This document shows, piece by piece, positions 9,803-19,384 of a DNA stretch of 64,000 bases. The notes beneath the pieces are model-generated. The model was not told the DNA's origin. It saw only the letters and a list, made by a program, of their open reading frames with translations, and made no database searches. The position numbers and the translations under genes were made by a program. The stretch comes from Candidatus Sumerlaea chitinivorans. Its GTDB lineage: Bacteria; Sumerlaeota; Sumerlaeia; Sumerlaeales; Sumerlaeaceae. Each line of letters opens with the position of its first letter. Position 1 is the stretch's first letter. The stretch lies in NCBI GenBank assembly GCA_003290465.1, contig CP030759.1:62001-126000 (forward strand). The letters are read 5' to 3'.

Positions 9803-10060
9803 TGATCCATAGCTCAAGCGGCACTTAGGGGGAGAAAAGTATCGACATGCGTTTTGACCGCTCAGGAAGGATTGCGTGCACATTACCTCCATGCCATGAT
9901 CTGCCCTCGAAAAGTTTAGGCGAGCATGTCGTACGATGCAGCTGGTTATTGGCGTAACGCGGTAGCTTCCACAAGGCGGACACCTGTCGATCAACAGGGG
10001 CGCACCATACTCCGGCACCCTGGCCCCTCCGCGCATTGATTCGTAATGGGGACGACGTTC

Positions 10061-10636
10061 TCAGCAACGATTCTCAGGTCCAGTGTTTCCTGCGTCCTCT
10101 TTGGTGCTGGATGTCGCTCCGGAAATCAGCTCGGGTGAGTCGCCGGCAGCGCTCGGAGGCGAGGGCTGTTTGCGGGGCGGCACGAGTTCATCCGAAAAGA
10201 AGCTAAGCAACACCATGAGACCGACGCCGATGCAGATCGCGGTATCCGCGAGGTTGAACGTCGGCCAGTACCACTCACGCCAATAAACGTGGATGAAGTC
10301 CACCACTGCGCCAAAACGAAGGCGATCCACCAGGTTGCCGACCGCCCCCCCAAGGATAAGCCCTATGGCGATCCTTGCTGCGTGAGCATCTGGGCGCAAA
10401 CGATATCCCCACCAGACAAGCGCCACCACGGCTATAATCGCGAAGGAAGTAATAAACAAGGGGCGCGAGTGAAAAATCGAAAACGCACCCCCCGGGTTAA
10501 ATTGGAGGTACAAGTCCAACAGGCCAGGAATCAGCGGATAGCGACCGTTGGGTTGCGCGCTCAAGAACTTGAGCATGACCGCTTTCGATGTAAGATCAGC
10601 CGCCAGCACCAAGCCCGCTGTAACAAGGAACCACAT
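10061..10636 (-). CDS. lspA: Lipoprotein signal peptidase (signal peptidase II)
   Basis: Inner-membrane aspartyl protease that removes the signal peptide from diacylglyceryl-modified prolipoproteins. The 191-residue product has four membrane helices. It carries the family motifs NPGGAFS, GGAVGNLVDRL with the first catalytic Asp, and FNLADTAI with the second. A Pro/Ser-rich cytoplasmic tail of about 35 residues extends past the last helix, longer than in most LspA proteins. It is the last gene of a minus-strand run ileS - DksA-like - lspA; ileS and lspA are neighbours in many bacteria. A lipoprotein substrate is encoded nearby at 21357. Confidence 0.95.
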   Translation of the reverse strand: MWFLVTAGLVLAADLTSKAVMLKFLSAQPNGRYPLIPGLLDLYLQFNPGGAFSIFHSRPLFITSFAIIAVVALVWWGYRLRPDAHAARIAIGLILGGAVGNLVDRLRFGAVVDFIHVYWREWYWPTFNLADTAICIGVGLMVLLSFFSDELVPPRKQPSPPSAAGDSPELISGATSSTKEDAGNTGPENRC

Positions 10637-10647
10637 GGCGGGCAGGA

Positions 10648-11610
10648 TCAGAATCTACCTTTCTCGCGTTTTTGCAGGCATGGTACGCAGAATCGCGCCA
10701 TGGGACGAACGCGCAAACGCTCAATGCTAATCGGTTGGCCGCACGATTGGCAGATACCGTAATTTCCCGTTTCAATTATGGCCAAGGCTTCCTCGATTTC
10801 GCGCAATTGTTCGTTTTCCAGGTTGATGAGACCAAGGTGAATCTCCATCTCCTGAGAATCCGAGGCACTATCTGCGGGATCTGGGCGAACGCCAAACAGC
10901 GAGGATTCGTTGTCTGCTTCGGAATTATTCATCGTTTGGTCGTCCAAGCCACGCAATTCAGCCAGTACCCGCTCGCGCTCCGACAGAAGCATCTGCTTCA
11001 GTTCATTAAGTAGCTTCTTGGGCAACTTGGGTTGCGCTTTAGCCGTTGGCACCGTTTGCGCCGCGACGGGCTCGGACTTCTTTGCAGGCTGAGGGGGGGC
11101 CGCCACTGCTTGCTGGGTAGACGCTGCCTTTTTTGTTTTCAGTTTCTTTTCCGCAACCTTTGCGGCCGCAGTGGTTTTCTTTTCTTTTTCGGCAGCCTTC
11201 GTCGCGCCAGCCGCTGCTTTCGTGGTTTTCGCGCGTGAAGGGGCGGCTTTCTTGGCGGCAGCCTCCTTCTTCGTCTTAGCGGCAGTCACTTTTTTCGTTT
11301 GTTTGATTGCGGTTTTGGCAGCCGCTTTTGTGGCCTTCGTCGCCTTAGTGCTTGCCGTTTTCTTCTCTGTGCTTTTGGCAGTCGTAGTTTTGGCTTTCAC
11401 TGCGCTTTTCTTTGCGGCAGTCGCCTTCCCAGCCGCAGTTGCTTTTTTGGTGGTCGTTGCGGTTTTCTTAGTTTTCGTGCTGACCTTTGCCGTCTTGGCG
11501 GTTGCAGACGCACGTTTCACGGACTTCTTCCCGGCCGTTGTGGCTTTCTGTTTTTGGGTTTGCTTGGTCGCTTTGCTTGCGGTTGCCTTTTTGGATGCAG
11601 CCTTAGCCAT
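10648..11610 (-). CDS. DksA/TraR-type zinc-finger protein with histone H1-like Lys/Ala-rich N-terminus
   Basis: Two very different halves. Residues 1 to about 190 are almost only Lys, Ala, Thr and Ser (for example TKATKAAAKTAIKQTKK), like the tails of histone H1 or chlamydial Hc proteins, and should bind DNA or RNA electrostatically. Residues 195-320 form a DksA/TraR-type domain: a helical hairpin and a C4 zinc finger, with Cys287, Cys290, Cys308 and Cys311 (CQSCG and CVPC). DksA-family proteins bind in the RNA polymerase secondary channel. The start overlaps the ileS stop by 8 bases (ATGGCTAA) and lspA follows 11 bases on, so translation is probably coupled. The role of the basic tail is inferred only. 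Confidence 0.85.
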   Translation of the reverse strand: MAKAASKKATASKATKQTQKQKATTAGKKSVKRASATAKTAKVSTKTKKTATTTKKATAAGKATAAKKSAVKAKTTTAKSTEKKTASTKATKATKAAAKTAIKQTKKVTAAKTKKEAAAKKAAPSRAKTTKAAAGATKAAEKEKKTTAAAKVAEKKLKTKKAASTQQAVAAPPQPAKKSEPVAAQTVPTAKAQPKLPKKLLNELKQMLLSERERVLAELRGLDDQTMNNSEADNESSLFGVRPDPADSASDSQEMEIHLGLINLENEQLREIEEALAIIETGNYGICQSCGQPISIERLRVRPMARFCVPCLQKREKGRF

Positions 11611-14449
11611 TGGTATAATACCTCCTCACGATGGTCGCGCACCGATCACAGAGTGCCGGATGCTCGGCGTCTTGCCCCACGGTCGGGAGAATCCGCCAAC
11701 ACCTTTCACATTTTTGTCCCACTGCATGACGCACAGTGACGTGCACATGCTCGCCGGCCAGAGCTGTAATCGCATCTGGATCGACTGGGGGTTCTAGCGC
11801 CACATCTGCTTGCGAGGTGATGAATACCTCGGCGAGCAGCGTGCGATACTTGTCGAGGAGAGGGGCAAGACCGGAATCCTTCGGCACGACGGTGACGCGT
11901 GCTTCAAGCGATTGGCCGATTGCGCGCTTCACCTGTCGAGCCTCTTCCAGCGCTCGTAGCACGTCTGCCCGCACCTCCAACAGTCGCTTCCACTCTTCCG
12001 CCAACTCGGGCTGATACCACTCTTCGGCCGGCGGATTGAACGTAAGCAGATGCACGCTGCGCCCCGCCTTGTCAAGCTGTAGGTACGCTTCCTCGCTCGT
12101 AAAAACAAGGATCGGAGCGGCCATGCGCAGCAATCGGTCCACGATCCAATACTGGACGGTTTGGCCGGCGCGTCGTTCAGGTGAAGTTGCGCCTGAGCAG
12201 TACATGCGATCCTTGAGAATATCGAGGTAGACGGCGCTAAGCTGGACAACACAGAACTCATGGAGCCAGTGGTAGATTTTGTGGAACTCGTAGTCGGTGT
12301 ATGCCTTCATTACCTGCTGCTGAAGCACGTAAAGCTCGTGCAGGATCCAGCGATCAATTGGCATCAAACTGCTGTACGCCACACAATCGCGCGATGGGTC
12401 AAAATCGTAGAGGTTGCCCAACAGATATCGAATGGTGTTGCGAATTCGCCGATAGGCTTCGCCGACGCGCTCAAGGATTTCGTTCGAGACACGAATGTCA
12501 CCGCGATAATCCTGTGAAGCCACCCAGAGTCGCAGCACGTCCGCACCGTATTTCTTGATAATGTCCTCCGGCGCGATCACATTGCCTTTGGATTTGCTCA
12601 TGGCTTCGCCCTTGCCATCGAGCACGAAGCCATGCGTAAGCACGGCGCGATAGGGGGGCGCGCCTCGTGTTCCAAGCGCAACAATTAGCGAGCTCTGGAA
12701 CCATCCACGGTGTTGGTCGCTTCCCTCGAGGTAAAGGTCGGCGGGCCAACGCAGTTCAGGGCGGCGTTCAAGTACTGCAAGGTGCGTCGCGCCGGAGTCA
12801 AACCACACGTCGAGAATATCCTGCTCTTTCTCAAACTGGTTCGTACCGCACTTGGGGCACGTGAAATTCTCGGGGAGGAAGCGTTCAACAGACTCTTCGA
12901 ACCAGACGTTGGTACCGCGCTCAGCCACGGCCTCCATGAATTTCTCAACAACGGCTGCGTCGAGGGTGCTTTGCCCGCAGGCCTTACAAATCACGGCCGG
13001 AATCGGCACACCCCATGCGCGCTGACGCGACAAACACCAGTCGGGGCGTGTCGCCATCATGTTGTAGATGCGGTCGCGCCCCCACCGAGGAATCCACTCC
13101 ACCGCGGAATCAATGAATTTCAAAGCCTTGTCGCGGAGGTCGTTGTGGTCCACACGCAGGAACCACTGTTCCGTGGCACGATAGATGATGGGGTTGTGGC
13201 AGCGCCAGCAGTGAGGGTAGCTATGCTCGATCGTAGCTGCCTTGACCAAAATGTTTTTCTCGTCCAAATAGCGCACGATCGGGCCATTGGCTTCCCAGAC
13301 GTTCATGCCCTTCATGAGCTGGAATTCGCTCGTGAAGCATCCTCGGGCATCGACGGGCACGACCGTGGGGATGCCGTAGGCTTGGCATACGATGAAGTCT
13401 TCCATTCCGTGCCCCGGCGCGGTGTGAACGGCACCGGTTCCTTGCTCCAAGGTCACGTGGGTGCCGAGGATCACTTTGGAGGTTCGATCGGGCTGCACCG
13501 GATGCGCGCACTCAAGAAGCTCGAGTTCGCGCGCGCTGAGTTCTTTTACGATTTCCCATTGCTCGATCCCCGCTTCCCGCGCAAAGGTTTCTGCCAGCTC
13601 CTTCGCTACGATCCAATCCTCAGTCTTGCCCTCCGCATTCGTGACCCGCATCGCTACATAGCGAAAATCCGGATGCAGTGCCACCGCGAGGTTTGCCGGC
13701 AGCGTCCACGGGGTAGTCGTCCAGATGACAATGCTCGGCTGCGTGAGGTCAGCGGTTGAAGGGCGCGACTGAGGTTCGAGAATCGGAAATTTGACGTAAA
13801 TCGAGGGGGAGGTATGGTTTTCGTACTCCACTTCGGCGTCGGCCAATGCGGTTTGGCACTCCGCGCACCAGAACACTGGCTTCATGCCTTTGTAGACGTA
13901 GCCACTCTTCACGAGGTCGCGGAGCGCGCCAACGATGCCCACCTCGACTTTTGGGTCGAGGGTGAGGTACGGGTTCTCCCAATCGCCGATAACGCCAAGG
14001 CGTTGGAATTCCTCGCTCTGAGTTTTGGCCCACTTGCGAGCATACTGCTCGCAAAGCTGGCGAATCTCTACGGGGGATTTTTCGTGTTTTTTCGGACCAA
14101 GATCGCTGGTGACCTTCTGTTCGATCGGCAAGCCGTGGCAATCCCAGCCGGGCACGTAGGGGGCGCGCTTGCCCAGCATGGACTGATAACGGACGATGAT
14201 GTCCTTCAGAATTTTGTTCAGGGCGTGGCCAATGTGGATGTGGCCATTGGCATAGGGTGGGCCATCATGAAGGATAAAATCCGTTTGCGCAGGGCGCTCC
14301 ATCAGCGCCTGGTAGATTCGCTGCTCTTTCCATCGCGCAAGCATTTCTGGTTCGCGTTGCGCGAGGTTTGCCTTCATAGCAAACGCAGTTTTGGGCAGAC
14401 AAATCGTTGCTTTATAGTCAGGTTTGTTCGTTGTTTTTTCCATCGGCAT
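11603..14449 (-). CDS. ileS: Isoleucyl-tRNA synthetase
   Basis: Charges tRNA-Ile with isoleucine. The 948-residue protein shows the class I signature HIGH in GHIHIGHALNKI and the second signature as AMSKSKGN; the usual first Lys of KMSKS is Ala here. It also has the CP1 editing region with WTTTPWTLPANLAVAL and TAPGHGMEDF. A C-terminal zinc finger has CERCW and CDRC. The length is normal for the bacterial type. A second in-frame ATG two codons on is an alternative start. It is the first gene of the minus-strand operon with the DksA-like gene and lspA. Confidence 0.97.
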   Translation of the reverse strand: MPMEKTTNKPDYKATICLPKTAFAMKANLAQREPEMLARWKEQRIYQALMERPAQTDFILHDGPPYANGHIHIGHALNKILKDIIVRYQSMLGKRAPYVPGWDCHGLPIEQKVTSDLGPKKHEKSPVEIRQLCEQYARKWAKTQSEEFQRLGVIGDWENPYLTLDPKVEVGIVGALRDLVKSGYVYKGMKPVFWCAECQTALADAEVEYENHTSPSIYVKFPILEPQSRPSTADLTQPSIVIWTTTPWTLPANLAVALHPDFRYVAMRVTNAEGKTEDWIVAKELAETFAREAGIEQWEIVKELSARELELLECAHPVQPDRTSKVILGTHVTLEQGTGAVHTAPGHGMEDFIVCQAYGIPTVVPVDARGCFTSEFQLMKGMNVWEANGPIVRYLDEKNILVKAATIEHSYPHCWRCHNPIIYRATEQWFLRVDHNDLRDKALKFIDSAVEWIPRWGRDRIYNMMATRPDWCLSRQRAWGVPIPAVICKACGQSTLDAAVVEKFMEAVAERGTNVWFEESVERFLPENFTCPKCGTNQFEKEQDILDVWFDSGATHLAVLERRPELRWPADLYLEGSDQHRGWFQSSLIVALGTRGAPPYRAVLTHGFVLDGKGEAMSKSKGNVIAPEDIIKKYGADVLRLWVASQDYRGDIRVSNEILERVGEAYRRIRNTIRYLLGNLYDFDPSRDCVAYSSLMPIDRWILHELYVLQQQVMKAYTDYEFHKIYHWLHEFCVVQLSAVYLDILKDRMYCSGATSPERRAGQTVQYWIVDRLLRMAAPILVFTSEEAYLQLDKAGRSVHLLTFNPPAEEWYQPELAEEWKRLLEVRADVLRALEEARQVKRAIGQSLEARVTVVPKDSGLAPLLDKYRTLLAEVFITSQADVALEPPVDPDAITALAGEHVHVTVRHAVGQKCERCWRILPTVGQDAEHPALCDRCATIVRRYYTNG

Positions 14450-14591
14450 CCCAAATCACGCGCATTTATACATTCCATGCAAGAAATTGTGCGCAACGGT
14501 TTGCTTGGACGTGGCTTCAGCTCGCGTCGTTATGGAACGGTGTCTTAGACTGCCACGAAACGGCATGTGGGGTGGTATAAGGGTTGCAGGA

Positions 14592-15644
14592 ATGGAAAAC
14601 AACATCGGAAAAGGTGAAGAAGAAGGCGAGGAACGTCTGATTCCGGCGGCGTCTCCACTGAAGCCTCGGCACAAGCTCCTGACCTCAGGCGTGCCGAATC
14701 AAAGTGCACGGGTGCGGTTGGGACTCACCGAGATCGCTGCCTTGGTGACGCTCTATTTGGTGTGGGGTTCTACCTACCTTGCCATTCGATTCGCGATCAC
14801 AACCATCCCTCCGTTCCTGATGGCAGGGTTACGGATGTTGGTGGCAGGCAGCCTGATGTACGTGTGGGGGCGCACCATTGGCGGGGCACCGCGTCCCACT
14901 CGCGACGAGTGGCGGGAAACGGCAATTGTCGGGGCATTTTTACTTCTGGGGGGTAACGGTTTCGTTGTGTGGGCTGCCCAACGGATCCCCTCGGGCGTGC
15001 TGGCCCTGTTGGTTGGCGCGACTCCCGTTTTCATGGTCTTGATCGGTTGGCTCATCGGCCATGATCCGAGGCCGCGACTGTTGACGTGGCTGGGCCTTTT
15101 GGCTGGCTTCTTGGGACTGAGCGTTCTTGTGGGGCCACAAACGGTGGTTCACGGGCAGGCTCTGGATTTGGCGGGCTCATTGGCCGCGATTTGTGCAACG
15201 ATCTCGTGGGCGATCGGATCCAATTACGCACGCAGCGCCCGGCTCCCTAAATCTCGCATTCTCACAATCGCAATGGAGATGCTTACCGGGGGCGTCATGC
15301 TGGTTATGCTGGGCGTTCTTGCTGGCGAGGCACCCCGGTTGCATTGGGGCGCGATCTCCTCTCAATCGTTGATAGCGTTCGCCTACCTTGTGGTCTTTGG
15401 CTCGATCGTTGGATTTTCGGCATATATCTATTTATTGGAGAAGACGCGTCCGGCGCTGGCAACCTCGTATGCTTTCGTCAACCCACTGGTGGCCGTGTTT
15501 CTTGGCTGGGCGTTGGCCTCGGAGCAGATCACTGCGCGCATCGTAGTGGCGACGCCGTTGATCGTTGGAGCGGTCGTCCTCATCTCTGTGGATCGGGCGC
15601 GGACCAAGGAACAAGTGCTCGCTGAAGAGGTGGAGGTTGCGTGA
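14592..15644 (+). CDS. EamA/DMT-superfamily exporter
   Basis: Inner-membrane transporter of the drug/metabolite superfamily; these export amino acids, nucleosides or other metabolites, and the substrate cannot be read from sequence. It has about ten membrane helices in two EamA halves. The family phrase YLVWGSTYLAIRF is at the start of the first half, and the second half includes SLIAFAYLVVFGSIVGF and ATSYAFVNPLVAVFLGW. The open frame extends upstream to 14424, overlapping the divergent ileS start, but that part looks non-coding. The ATG at 14592 gives a short charged cytoplasmic N-terminus and is preferred. The stop overlaps the next gene by GTGA. Confidence 0.88.
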   Translation: MENNIGKGEEEGEERLIPAASPLKPRHKLLTSGVPNQSARVRLGLTEIAALVTLYLVWGSTYLAIRFAITTIPPFLMAGLRMLVAGSLMYVWGRTIGGAPRPTRDEWRETAIVGAFLLLGGNGFVVWAAQRIPSGVLALLVGATPVFMVLIGWLIGHDPRPRLLTWLGLLAGFLGLSVLVGPQTVVHGQALDLAGSLAAICATISWAIGSNYARSARLPKSRILTIAMEMLTGGVMLVMLGVLAGEAPRLHWGAISSQSLIAFAYLVVFGSIVGFSAYIYLLEKTRPALATSYAFVNPLVAVFLGWALASEQITARIVVATPLIVGAVVLISVDRARTKEQVLAEEVEVA

Positions 15645-16831
15645 GCTCGCACAATCAAATTTGGATTGAATCGGATAGGAAGCTCTTCGGCTCCCACCGC
15701 CAGCGAGTCCTGCAACTGTTCCTCGCCTGTCTTCTGAGCATATCTTCCGCATTGGGATGGCCCTTCCAGTGGTTTCCGCCTCGGCAAAATGAGGACGTCT
15801 CTGAGGCGACTCCTGATCGCTCGTTTCGGATGAAAATGAGCGAAAAAAGTCGGAGCACTACTTCTCGACAAAAACCGTGGCGTGGGAGAAGGGATAAGCA
15901 AAAGAGGGCTGGGAAAGAAACCGCGAGCGAGTCCGCAGATCCCCACGAGCCCCAGGACCGACTGACCTTGCCCACGGGGGAGAACTCAGAATCCAGCGGG
16001 TTCATTGTGATGGTTTACGACGCAAGCGATTCGCTTTCGGCGTTGGCGAGAAGCTGTTCGACGACGCCGCAAGCGATTCTCAGCCTCAATCGCCTTCGAT
16101 ACGAAGATCTGCGGAGTGGACAGGTTCTGCGGTTGCCGAGCCCCCAAGTGGTGGAAACCACTTCGATGCTTTCCAAAGTTCTCGCTCCGCACGAGCAGCT
16201 TCAGCGGGAGATTTGGCGTGGGGTGCGGGGTAAACGCGCCGTCGCTCTGACCTTCGATGCTGGAGGAGAAGCAAATGGGGCGCGGGAGCTCTTGGCTTAT
16301 TTGCGGGACGCTGAAGTGCCAGCCACCTTTTTTGTCACAGGGATGTTCGTCCGGCGTTACCCAGAAATCGTTCGTGAAATCGCAGCTCAAGGGCACTCGA
16401 TCCACAACCATTCCTGGTCCCATCCGTATTTTACGAAGATTGAGCCCACTGCGATCCGAGAAGAGCTGATCAAGGCCGATGAATGGGTGACGAGCGTCAC
16501 TGGCCGCTCGACGCGCCCCTATTGGCGTCCTCCCTTTGGTGACCGAAACCGTCGGGTTTTGCAGTTGGCAGCGGAGTGTGGCTTCCAATCTGTTTACTGG
16601 ACATTGGACAGCTTGGATTCCTACGGCGACCACCCCTCGGCCGAGAGCATTGCACAGCGTGTCCTTTCGCCCCTCAGAGGTCGTCCGCCTGAGGAGGATT
16701 TCCTTGATGGTGCCATCATTCTTCTGCACGTAGGGGAGCCTGCGACTGTTCAGGCGCTTCCGACGATTGTCGAACGGTTGCGTCAGTATGGGTACCGACT
16801 TGTTTCTTTGCGGGAATTACTCGAACCCTGA
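15641..16831 (+). CDS. LysM-domain polysaccharide deacetylase
   Basis: Secreted carbohydrate esterase family 4 enzyme, expected to deacetylate GlcNAc units in peptidoglycan or chitin-like polymers. A signal-anchor (LFLACLLSISSALGW, residues 27-41) is followed by a basic, low-complexity linker. A LysM glycan-binding motif spans about residues 122-166 (SLSALARSC and LSLNRLRYEDLRSGQVL). The NodB domain covers about 195-390. Its motifs TFDAG, HNHSWSHP (metal His pair), WRPPFGDRN and ILLHVG are present, so it should be active. The GTG start overlaps the upstream exporter stop by four bases. Confidence 0.92.
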   Translation: MSSHNQIWIESDRKLFGSHRQRVLQLFLACLLSISSALGWPFQWFPPRQNEDVSEATPDRSFRMKMSEKSRSTTSRQKPWRGRRDKQKRAGKETASESADPHEPQDRLTLPTGENSESSGFIVMVYDASDSLSALARSCSTTPQAILSLNRLRYEDLRSGQVLRLPSPQVVETTSMLSKVLAPHEQLQREIWRGVRGKRAVALTFDAGGEANGARELLAYLRDAEVPATFFVTGMFVRRYPEIVREIAAQGHSIHNHSWSHPYFTKIEPTAIREELIKADEWVTSVTGRSTRPYWRPPFGDRNRRVLQLAAECGFQSVYWTLDSLDSYGDHPSAESIAQRVLSPLRGRPPEEDFLDGAIILLHVGEPATVQALPTIVERLRQYGYRLVSLRELLEP

Positions 16832-16932
16832 TTTCGCCGGCAGAGCTCCCCTTTATCCTTGCGCAGAGAGCTCGGCAGCACTTGACTGGGTGTAGATTTG
16901 AAAAGCCAAGAGATGGAAGACTTCGGGGGATA

Positions 16933-18750
16933 ATGATGCTGGAACAAGAAATCATCGAGCGAATTCGTAGCTTCATTGATGGTGCTGACGCGGAAACCTT
17001 GCGTGAAACGGTGGAATTGCTTCTCGCAACGATTCAGTCTGGTGATCCCACGCCGGTGCAGGAGGCTTTCTATCAGGAGTTGGACTTTGGGACGGGCGGG
17101 TTGCGTGGAATCATGGGGCCGGGCACCAATCGCATGAACCGAGTGCTTGTTGCCAAGGCCACCCAAGGTCTTGTTAATTACATCAAGAAACAGGTTTCTG
17201 GCGGAACTGGTTCCGTGTGTATTGCGTATGATTCGCGCCTACGTAGTGCAGAGTTTGCGCGCGAGGCTGCACGGGTGGTGGCAGGGAACGGCCTCAAAGC
17301 GTTTCTGTTCGAGGACGTCCGTCCCACACCCGAACTTTCCTTTGCTGTGCGGCACTTCAAAGCAACGGCGGGTATTGTTATCACCGCGAGCCACAATCCG
17401 AAAGAGTACAACGGCTATAAGGTCTACTGGAGCGACGGCGCCCAGGTCGTCCCACCACACGATCGTGGCATCATTGCAGAGGTGCGCAACGTCACAAGCA
17501 TGAAGCAGGTGATGTTGGCCGATTATGCCCAAGAGGTCCAGCACGGCAACATTCATCTCATCGGGGAAACGGTAGACCGCCTATTCCTTGATTCTCTTGA
17601 GGCTGTACATTTGCGTCGGCAGCTGACCCATGATCGCGGTGGAGAGTTGCGAGTCGTCTACACCCCGCTTCACGGGACTGGGATTCGCCTTGTACCAGAT
17701 GCGCTGCGGCGGTGGGGGTTCTTTGATCTTCATGTGGTGACGGAGCAAGCCGAGCCAGATGGCAACTTCCCCACCACCAAATCCCCCAACCCGGAAGAGC
17801 GCGCAGCTATGGAGCTTGCGCTCAAGCTTGCCGAAAGCGTGAAGGCCGACGTGGTGTTGGCAACCGATCCAGACGCAGATCGCCTCGGCGTCGCTGTGCG
17901 GCACAATGACCAATACCAACTGCTAACGGGGAACCAGGTGGGCGCGCTCCTGTCGTGGTACATCTGCCAGACGTTGAAAGAGCAAGGGCGGCTGCCGACC
18001 AACGGCGTGCTCGTAAAGACGATTGTTACGACCGACCTCATTGAGATGATCGCGAAGGATTTCGGGGTTGATCTCGACCAGTGCCTGACTGGCTTCAAGT
18101 ACATCGGAGAGTTCATCCGGCGTTACGAAGAAGAAGGTCAACCCGGCAAAGCAGCCAAGACGTTCCTCTTCGGCTGCGAAGAAAGCTATGGTTACTTGGC
18201 TGGAACCCATGCGCGGGACAAGGATTCGGTTGTTTCGGCTTGTCTTGTTGCTGAGGTTGCCCTGTGGGCAAAAATGGAAGGCAAAACGCTTGTCGATCTT
18301 CTTGAAGATCTATACGCCCGTTATGGCATCCACGTTGAGACCCAACTATCGAAAACGATGCCGGGGGTGGCCGGCATGAAGCAGATTGCGTCGCTCATGC
18401 AGATGTTGCGGCAAGCCCCACCTTCGGAAATTGGCGGCGTCCGGGTCACCGGCGTGGTGGATATTGATACAAACAGCCGGCTGGACGTTGCGACAGGGAA
18501 ACGTTCTGTGGGGCCGAATCTTCCGCGTTCGAATGTCGTGATCTTCGAACTTGAGGATGGAAGCAAGGTGATTGCGCGCCCCTCAGGTACAGAGCCAAAG
18601 ATCAAGTTCTACTTTATGGTCGTGGACCGGCAGGGAATTCCGCTGAGCGATCGCGCCGAGGTCCGGCGACGGGTTGCCGCGTGTGAGGAAAAGCAGCAAC
18701 GCTTGGTGGATGCCATTGCGAAAATGGTGACAGAACATTCGGCCGCGTAG
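16933..18750 (+). CDS. Phosphoglucomutase/phosphomannomutase (alpha-D-phosphohexomutase)
   Basis: Interconverts hexose 1- and 6-phosphates and supplies precursors for glycan synthesis. All four family signatures are present: TASHNPKEYNGYKVYW with the phosphorylated Ser, the metal loop DPDADR, the sugar-binding GCEESYG, and the phosphate-binding RPSGTEPK near the C-terminus. At about 605 residues it matches the PgcA-like class of bacterial phosphoglucomutases, longer than GlmM or ManB. The start at 16933 (or the ATG at 16936) follows GGGGGA; the open frame reaches 16882 without a ribosome site. Neighbours are a polysaccharide deacetylase and a hydrolase. Confidence 0.93.
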   Translation: MMLEQEIIERIRSFIDGADAETLRETVELLLATIQSGDPTPVQEAFYQELDFGTGGLRGIMGPGTNRMNRVLVAKATQGLVNYIKKQVSGGTGSVCIAYDSRLRSAEFAREAARVVAGNGLKAFLFEDVRPTPELSFAVRHFKATAGIVITASHNPKEYNGYKVYWSDGAQVVPPHDRGIIAEVRNVTSMKQVMLADYAQEVQHGNIHLIGETVDRLFLDSLEAVHLRRQLTHDRGGELRVVYTPLHGTGIRLVPDALRRWGFFDLHVVTEQAEPDGNFPTTKSPNPEERAAMELALKLAESVKADVVLATDPDADRLGVAVRHNDQYQLLTGNQVGALLSWYICQTLKEQGRLPTNGVLVKTIVTTDLIEMIAKDFGVDLDQCLTGFKYIGEFIRRYEEEGQPGKAAKTFLFGCEESYGYLAGTHARDKDSVVSACLVAEVALWAKMEGKTLVDLLEDLYARYGIHVETQLSKTMPGVAGMKQIASLMQMLRQAPPSEIGGVRVTGVVDIDTNSRLDVATGKRSVGPNLPRSNVVIFELEDGSKVIARPSGTEPKIKFYFMVVDRQGIPLSDRAEVRRRVAACEEKQQRLVDAIAKMVTEHSAA

Positions 18751-18762
18751 GCACGGACTGGC

Positions 18763-19341
18763 ATGATGCTTTACGTGCGTCATTTTAGACTAAATCCAGA
18801 ATTTGTAAATTCCTACGTCGTTGCGGATTCAGAAAGTGGGCAGGCGTTGCTTGTGGATGCTGGCGAGTGGTCGTCCGAGATTGCCCGTTTTATCGAGAAG
18901 AGTCGCCTGACGTTGACCGGCATTTTTATCACGCATCGCCACTATGACCATGTGGGGGCGTTGCCCGAATACATAGCACGTTATCCAAATGTGAGGGTTT
19001 ACTGTGGTGAACCCGTAGGGGCAGGCACTGACGTTTTTGTGAGGGTTCGCGATGGGGATTCGGTCGCGCTGGGCAGGAATGCGGCCACCGTTTATCACGT
19101 GCCCGGACACACCGACGATCAATATGTCCTATATTTTCCCGACGCAGGTTTACTGTTTTCTGGCGATACTCTGTTTGCCGGCAGTGTGGGCGGTACTTCC
19201 GGCGAGGTGGCGCGCAACCAGCAGCTCACCGCTCTGCGTCAGAAAATCCTCGTGTTATCAGACCGTGTGCGGGTATTTCCCGGCCATGGCCCAGTCACCA
19301 CCGTTGGAATTGAGCGGCGAGCGAATCCTTTCTTGGCTTGA
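18763..19341 (+). CDS. Metallo-beta-lactamase-fold hydrolase (glyoxalase II-like)
   Basis: A 192-residue zinc hydrolase of the MBL fold. The metal motif reads THRHYDHVG (HxHxDH). It is followed by VPGHTDDQYVLYF, LLFSGDTLFAGSVG with the bridging Asp, and FPGHGPVTTVG with the last His ligand. This is the pattern of YcbL-type hydroxyacylglutathione hydrolase-like proteins, which are shorter than true GloB. The natural thioester substrate is unknown. It starts 12 bases after the phosphohexomutase and is probably in the same transcript. Confidence 0.92.
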   Translation: MMLYVRHFRLNPEFVNSYVVADSESGQALLVDAGEWSSEIARFIEKSRLTLTGIFITHRHYDHVGALPEYIARYPNVRVYCGEPVGAGTDVFVRVRDGDSVALGRNAATVYHVPGHTDDQYVLYFPDAGLLFSGDTLFAGSVGGTSGEVARNQQLTALRQKILVLSDRVRVFPGHGPVTTVGIERRANPFLA

Positions 19342-19384
19342 AGGAACGGCTTGAGGGTGCGTTCGATATGCGCAAGAAAATCCG

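Noticed and set aside
11171-11797. Hydrophobic plus-strand frame opposite the Lys/Ala-rich tail
   Set aside because: AAG/GCC-rich coding sequence read backwards gives Phe/Ala/Val strings that mimic membrane helices.
12710-13759. A 349-codon frame antisense to ileS
   Set aside because: It lies wholly inside ileS on the other strand and has no recognisable motifs; long antisense frames are expected in GC-rich genes.
16214-16230. A 17-base identical word (TGGCGTGGGGTGCGGGG), also at 47464-47480
   Set aside because: Both copies lie inside unrelated genes coding for WRGVRG; no flanking similarity, so I treat it as chance.
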